Shown here piece after piece: positions 5,857-8,289 of a stretch of DNA of 8,289 nt. Each line of letters starts with the position of its first letter. The stretch's first letter is position 1. Under the pieces are notes generated by a model. It had not been told where the DNA came from, made no database searches, and saw nothing but the letters and a program-made list of their open reading frames with translations. The position numbers and the translations under genes were made by a program. Origin of the DNA: Gemmatimonadota bacterium (GTDB lineage: Bacteria > Gemmatimonadota > Gemmatimonadetes > Longimicrobiales > Gaopeijiaceae); assembly GCA_030550695.1 (NCBI GenBank), contig JAUQOX010000073.1:1-8289 (forward strand), read 5' to 3'.

Positions 5857-6623
5857 GGTGCGCCCTCGGCCCAAGCCCCGCCGTGGAGGTGGAGGATGTC
5901 TGGTACGCCTACGGACCGCGTTCAGCCCTGGAAGGGGTGACCCTTCAGGTTCCCGCCGGAGCCTTTGCAGCGGTCATCGGACCCAACGGCGCCGGGAAGT
6001 CCACCCTTCTCCGGCTGCTCCTGGGGATCGAACGGCCCCAGAGGGGCCGACTGACCATTTTCGGAGAGCCGGCCGGGAAGGTGAGTCACCCCATCGGCTA
6101 CGTTCCCCAGGGCATCCGCCTCCCCCGGGGCTTCCCCTTGTCCGTCGGAGACCTTGTCCTCATGGGGCGGTATCCCACCCTGGGGTTAGGACGACGCCCC
6201 TCCCGGAAGGATCGGGAGAGGGTGGAGGAGGCCTTGGAACAGGTAGGGATGCTCCCCCTGATCCGGCGGCGGTTCGAGGACCTTTCCGGCGGGCAGCAGC
6301 AACGGGTCCTCATCGCCCGGGCACTGGTGGGGGATCCCTGCCTCCTGGTCCTGGACGAACCCACAGCAGGGCTGGATCCTGCCGCCCGAGCCGCCTTCTA
6401 TGCCATGGTCTGCGACCTGCAGCGGGCCCGGGGCCTTACCCTTCTCTGCGCGTCCCACGATCTGGAAGACGTTGCCCAACATGCTCAGATCGTGATCCTT
6501 TTGGATCGCCGCGTCCAGGCCATCGGCTCCCCGTCGGAGGTCCTGGAGAGCCGTGCTTTGGCCCAGGTCTATCGCTTTCCGCCCGCCCACCATCATCATC
6601 CGGAAAAAGAGGGACCGGCCTGA
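5853..6623 (+). CDS. Metal ABC transporter ATP-binding protein (ZnuC-like)
   Basis: ATPase that powers metal import through the neighbouring permease at the inner face of the membrane. 256 residues, normal for the family. Walker A is GPNGAGKST (43-51), the Q-loop Gln is Q86, the signature is LSGGQQQR (144-151), Walker B is LLVLDEP (164-170), the D-loop is AGLD (172-175) and the switch His is H202. FPLSVGDLVLMGRYP (94-108) is typical of the zinc/manganese/iron-chelate ATPases. The C-terminus carries four consecutive His (246-249), a feature often seen in proteins handling zinc. The GTG start at 5853 overlaps the stop of the binding-protein gene as GTGA, with GGGGAGG about eight bases upstream. 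Its TGA overlaps the permease ATG by one base. The three genes are clearly one translationally coupled operon. Confidence 0.95.
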   Translation: MRCALGPSPAVEVEDVWYAYGPRSALEGVTLQVPAGAFAAVIGPNGAGKSTLLRLLLGIERPQRGRLTIFGEPAGKVSHPIGYVPQGIRLPRGFPLSVGDLVLMGRYPTLGLGRRPSRKDRERVEEALEQVGMLPLIRRRFEDLSGGQQQRVLIARALVGDPCLLVLDEPTAGLDPAARAAFYAMVCDLQRARGLTLLCASHDLEDVAQHAQIVILLDRRVQAIGSPSEVLESRALAQVYRFPPAHHHHPEKEGPA

Positions 6624-7444
6624 TGGAATTCCTCTCCTACGGCTTCATGCAAAGAGCCCTTCTCACCGGTACCGTCTTGGGAGTCACCTGTGCCCTCCTG
6701 GCCGTGTTCGTCGTCCTTCGGAGAATGGCTTTCATCGGAGTGGGGCTCTCCCATGCCGCCCTGGGGGGGGTGGCCCTGGGGCTCACCCTGGGAGTTCCTC
6801 CCCTTCCGGCGGCTGCCGTCTTCGGGATGGCCATCGCCTGGGTCATCGGGTGGATCACCCGCCGCGGGGAGGTGTCGGCCGACACGGCCATCGGCATCTT
6901 CTTTTCCACCGCCATGGCCCTGGGGGTCGCCCTCATGAGCCTCTCGCCCGCTTATCGGCAGGATCTTCTGGGATACTTGTTCGGGAACATCCTGTCGGTA
7001 GGGCCCAAGGACCTGGGGCTGCTGCTCCTTTTGAGCGCCGCTTCGGTGGGCCCGTTGGTTGTGTTCTTCAAGGAGTTCCTCTTCCTGGGAGTGGACGAGG
7101 AGGCCGCCAAGGCTGCCGGGCTTCCCACGGGCCTCTTGAATCACCTCCTCCTGACCATCATGGCCGTCACGATCGTGGCCAGCATGAAGCTCGTGGGAAT
7201 CGTCCTGGTCTCCGCGTTCCTGGTGATTCCCGCCGCCACGGGCCAGACGCTGGCGGAAAGCGTCCGGGGAATGGTCCTCTGGTCGCTGGGATCCGCCGTG
7301 CTTTCGGTGTTCCTGGGCCTCTGGGCGTCTTGGCTCTGGAATCTCCCCTCGGGAGCCTCCATCGTGTTGGTTTCGGCGGCCCTGTTTTTCCTGGCCTACG
7401 CCGTGCGAGCCCGGCGCCAGCGCCGGAAGGGGGCGGGCTCCTGA
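6623..7444 (+). CDS. Metal ABC transporter permease (ZnuB-like, ABC-3 family)
   Basis: Inner-membrane channel subunit of the metal importer, expected to work as a homodimer with the ATPase. 273 residues, standard length, with about eight hydrophobic segments (roughly 12-32, 37-57, 61-79, 88-107, 129-149, 172-186, 188-206, 217-239 and 245-262; some may be one or re-entrant). Family motifs: RRMAFIGVGLSHAALGG (33-49), the early conserved region; FLFLGVDEEAAKAAGL (152-167), the cytoplasmic loop likely to contact the ATPase; KLVGIVLVSAFLVIPAATG (189-207). A basic tail (261-269) follows the last segment. The ATG overlaps the TGA of the ATPase gene by one base, with GAGGG nine bases upstream. It ends 10 nt from the convergent nadE stop. 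Substrate (Zn or Mn) is not decidable here; the His-rich elements in its partners lean to zinc. Confidence 0.94.
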   Translation: MEFLSYGFMQRALLTGTVLGVTCALLAVFVVLRRMAFIGVGLSHAALGGVALGLTLGVPPLPAAAVFGMAIAWVIGWITRRGEVSADTAIGIFFSTAMALGVALMSLSPAYRQDLLGYLFGNILSVGPKDLGLLLLLSAASVGPLVVFFKEFLFLGVDEEAAKAAGLPTGLLNHLLLTIMAVTIVASMKLVGIVLVSAFLVIPAATGQTLAESVRGMVLWSLGSAVLSVFLGLWASWLWNLPSGASIVLVSAALFFLAYAVRARRQRRKGAGS

Positions 7445-7465
7445 CTCCACCCCCTCAGGGAGCCC
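7411..7465. terminator. Hairpins at the convergent ends of the permease gene and nadE
   Basis: GGGCTCCTGA (7435-7444) can pair with TCAGGGAGCCC (7455-7465), leaving one bulged G and a 10-nt loop (7445-7454). The left arm ends with the permease TGA stop; the right arm begins with the reverse complement of the nadE TGA stop. A second hairpin, CCGGCG-CCAG-CGCCGG (7411-7426), lies just upstream in the permease coding end. No U-run follows on either strand, so this is not a textbook intrinsic terminator. It may still act as a shared bidirectional terminator or as 3'-end protection. Pairing is seen directly; function is inferred. Confidence 0.45.
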
Positions 7466-8192
7466 AGGGCGACGGCGGCCTGTAGTCCACCGGGCGCAGG
7501 TAGAACTCCCCGATGGCCGTGTCGGAGAGGACAGCCACCGTCGGGAGCTCCCGTTTCCAGTGGGTCCCGTTGAGCCGCCGCCAGACCGCCCACACCGCGT
7601 CTTCCTCGAATCCCCTTTCCAGGAGTTCTTCCGGGCGGTAGCCCTTGAGGAACCAGTAGAGGATGGGGTCGGCTTTGTGGTACGAGAAACCCAGTTCGTC
7701 CTCGTCGTGGACCCCCCGAACCAGATCCGCCGAGGCCGGCTTCTCCACAATCACCTCGGGCACCCCCAAATACCGGGCCAAAGCCCAGACCTGGGTCTTG
7801 AACAGGTCTCCCAGGGGGTTGATGGGAGGGGAGTCGTCCGCGTGCCAGGTGAAGTACCCTAGCAGGCGCTCGCTCTTGTTCCCGGTTCCCAAGGGCAGCC
7901 GCCCCAATTTGGCGGATTGATCGAAGAGGACGACGCCCCGGAGGCGGGCCGCCAAGTTCCCCCGGCGCATGTCCGAGAGGTCAGGCTCGGCCTCCCTCAC
8001 GTAGGCCTCCACGGCCGGGGTGATCTCGATGGTTCGGGCCTGGGCCCCGGTGGCTTCCAACACCAGGGCGGCATGGGCCAAACTCTCCGGGCTGGACGTG
8101 GCATAGGGCAAGCAGAAACCTGTGACCGCCCCCGGCCCCAGGGCCTCCACCGCCAGGTAGAGGGCCACGGCGGAATCCACCCCACCGGAAAC
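7455..8192 (-). CDS. nadE: NAD(+) synthase, probably ammonia-dependent; 5' end lost in degraded sequence
   Basis: Amidates deamido-NAD to NAD with ATP, the last step of NAD synthesis, in the cytoplasm. 245 residues are reliable, starting at Val in VSGGVDSA; the ATP-pyrophosphatase loop SGGVDS is at 8172-8189. GTGNKSE (7869-7889), NPLGDLFKTQV, KPASADL and DEDELGFSY follow in the expected order. The C-terminal THWKRELPTVAVLS...YLRPVDY block is, as I recall, typical of small ammonia-dependent enzymes rather than the glutamine-dependent two-domain form, but the missing N-terminus means a glutaminase domain cannot be strictly excluded. Small NadE proteins are about 270 residues, so some 25-35 N-terminal residues are absent. 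The reading frame continues to 8267, but only through homopolymers encoding Gly-rich nonsense. I see no real start codon. It is convergent with the metal importer and functionally unrelated to it. Confidence 0.93.
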   Translation of the reverse strand, partial: VSGGVDSAVALYLAVEALGPGAVTGFCLPYATSSPESLAHAALVLEATGAQARTIEITPAVEAYVREAEPDLSDMRRGNLAARLRGVVLFDQSAKLGRLPLGTGNKSERLLGYFTWHADDSPPINPLGDLFKTQVWALARYLGVPEVIVEKPASADLVRGVHDEDELGFSYHKADPILYWFLKGYRPEELLERGFEEDAVWAVWRRLNGTHWKRELPTVAVLSDTAIGEFYLRPVDYRPPSPWAP

Positions 8193-8289
8193 CCCCCCCC
8201 CCCCCCCCCACCAAACCCCCCCCCCCCCCACCAACCCCGGGGGGAAAAAACAAAACCCCCCCCCCAACGGCGGAAGAAAAAAACACCAA
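8193..8289. other. Low-complexity, probably erroneous sequence at the contig end
   Basis: From 8192 on, sequence collapses into C-runs of 18 (8192-8209), 14 (8216-8229) and 10 (8256-8265), separated by short A-runs and one G-run, almost all A and C. This begins exactly inside the conserved nucleotide-binding region of nadE, where about 30 further residues of normal coding sequence are expected. The simplest reading is a low-quality read tail or failed base calling at an assembly edge, not a biological repeat. Confidence 0.8.

Noticed and set aside
6763..6770. G8 tract in the permease gene as a frameshift site
   Set aside because: The reading frame and the conserved SHAALGG motif continue correctly across it, so no length error is indicated.
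5162..7444. Long plus-strand frame beginning inside the binding-protein gene and ending with the permease
   Set aside because: Only its last part is the permease; the earlier part is an out-of-frame reading of the lipoprotein and ATPase genes, rich in Arg, Pro, Gly and Trp. The permease has its own ATG at 6623.
8192..8289. Biological poly-C repeat, phase-variable tract or CRISPR-like repeat at the right end
   Set aside because: Irregular run lengths, no repeat unit or spacer, and interruption of a conserved enzyme point to sequencing or assembly failure.

Overview
The window is a GC-rich bacterial fragment that reads as ordinary chromosome. It comes from a Gram-negative (diderm) organism, because it carries the whole cytoplasmic route to CMP-Kdo, the sugar that starts the lipopolysaccharide inner core. 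The lineage cannot be fixed from sequence alone. From memory, a kdsB-pyrG-kdsA-kdsC/D order is seen in Geobacter-like deltaproteobacteria and other deep-branching diderms, so that general area is plausible but unproven. The right-hand end (about 8193-8289) degenerates into homopolymer runs and looks like a low-quality contig end.

Layout. (1) Minus strand, 4650 down to 1: a tight operon kdsB > pyrG > kdsA > kdsC > kdsD. Genes overlap by up to 11 nt or are separated by 9-18 nt, and kdsD runs off the left edge. (2) 4651-4890: a 240-nt divergent intergenic region. It has a hairpin that presents the kdsB ribosome-binding site in its loop, an AT-rich promoter/operator-like island, and two hairpins in the leader of the plus-strand genes. 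(3) Plus strand, 4891-7444: a three-gene znuABC-type metal importer (binding lipoprotein, ATPase, permease) with overlapping stops and starts. (4) Minus strand, 7455 to about 8192: nadE, convergent with the permease gene and broken at its 5' end by the degraded sequence. A hairpin carries the stop codons of both convergent genes in its two arms.

How the genes fit together. KdsD makes arabinose-5-phosphate, KdsA condenses it with PEP to Kdo-8-phosphate, KdsC removes the phosphate, and KdsB activates Kdo with CTP. PyrG, inside the same operon, makes that CTP. KdsA has all four ligands of the metal-dependent class, so a divalent metal importer as divergent neighbour is at least thematically consistent, although co-regulation is not shown.

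I found no mobile element, CRISPR array, tRNA/rRNA gene or undescribed multi-gene system. The more interesting signals are small: the leader and ribosome-site hairpins, the shared stop-codon hairpin, and a Glu in place of the first metal-ligand His in the binding protein.
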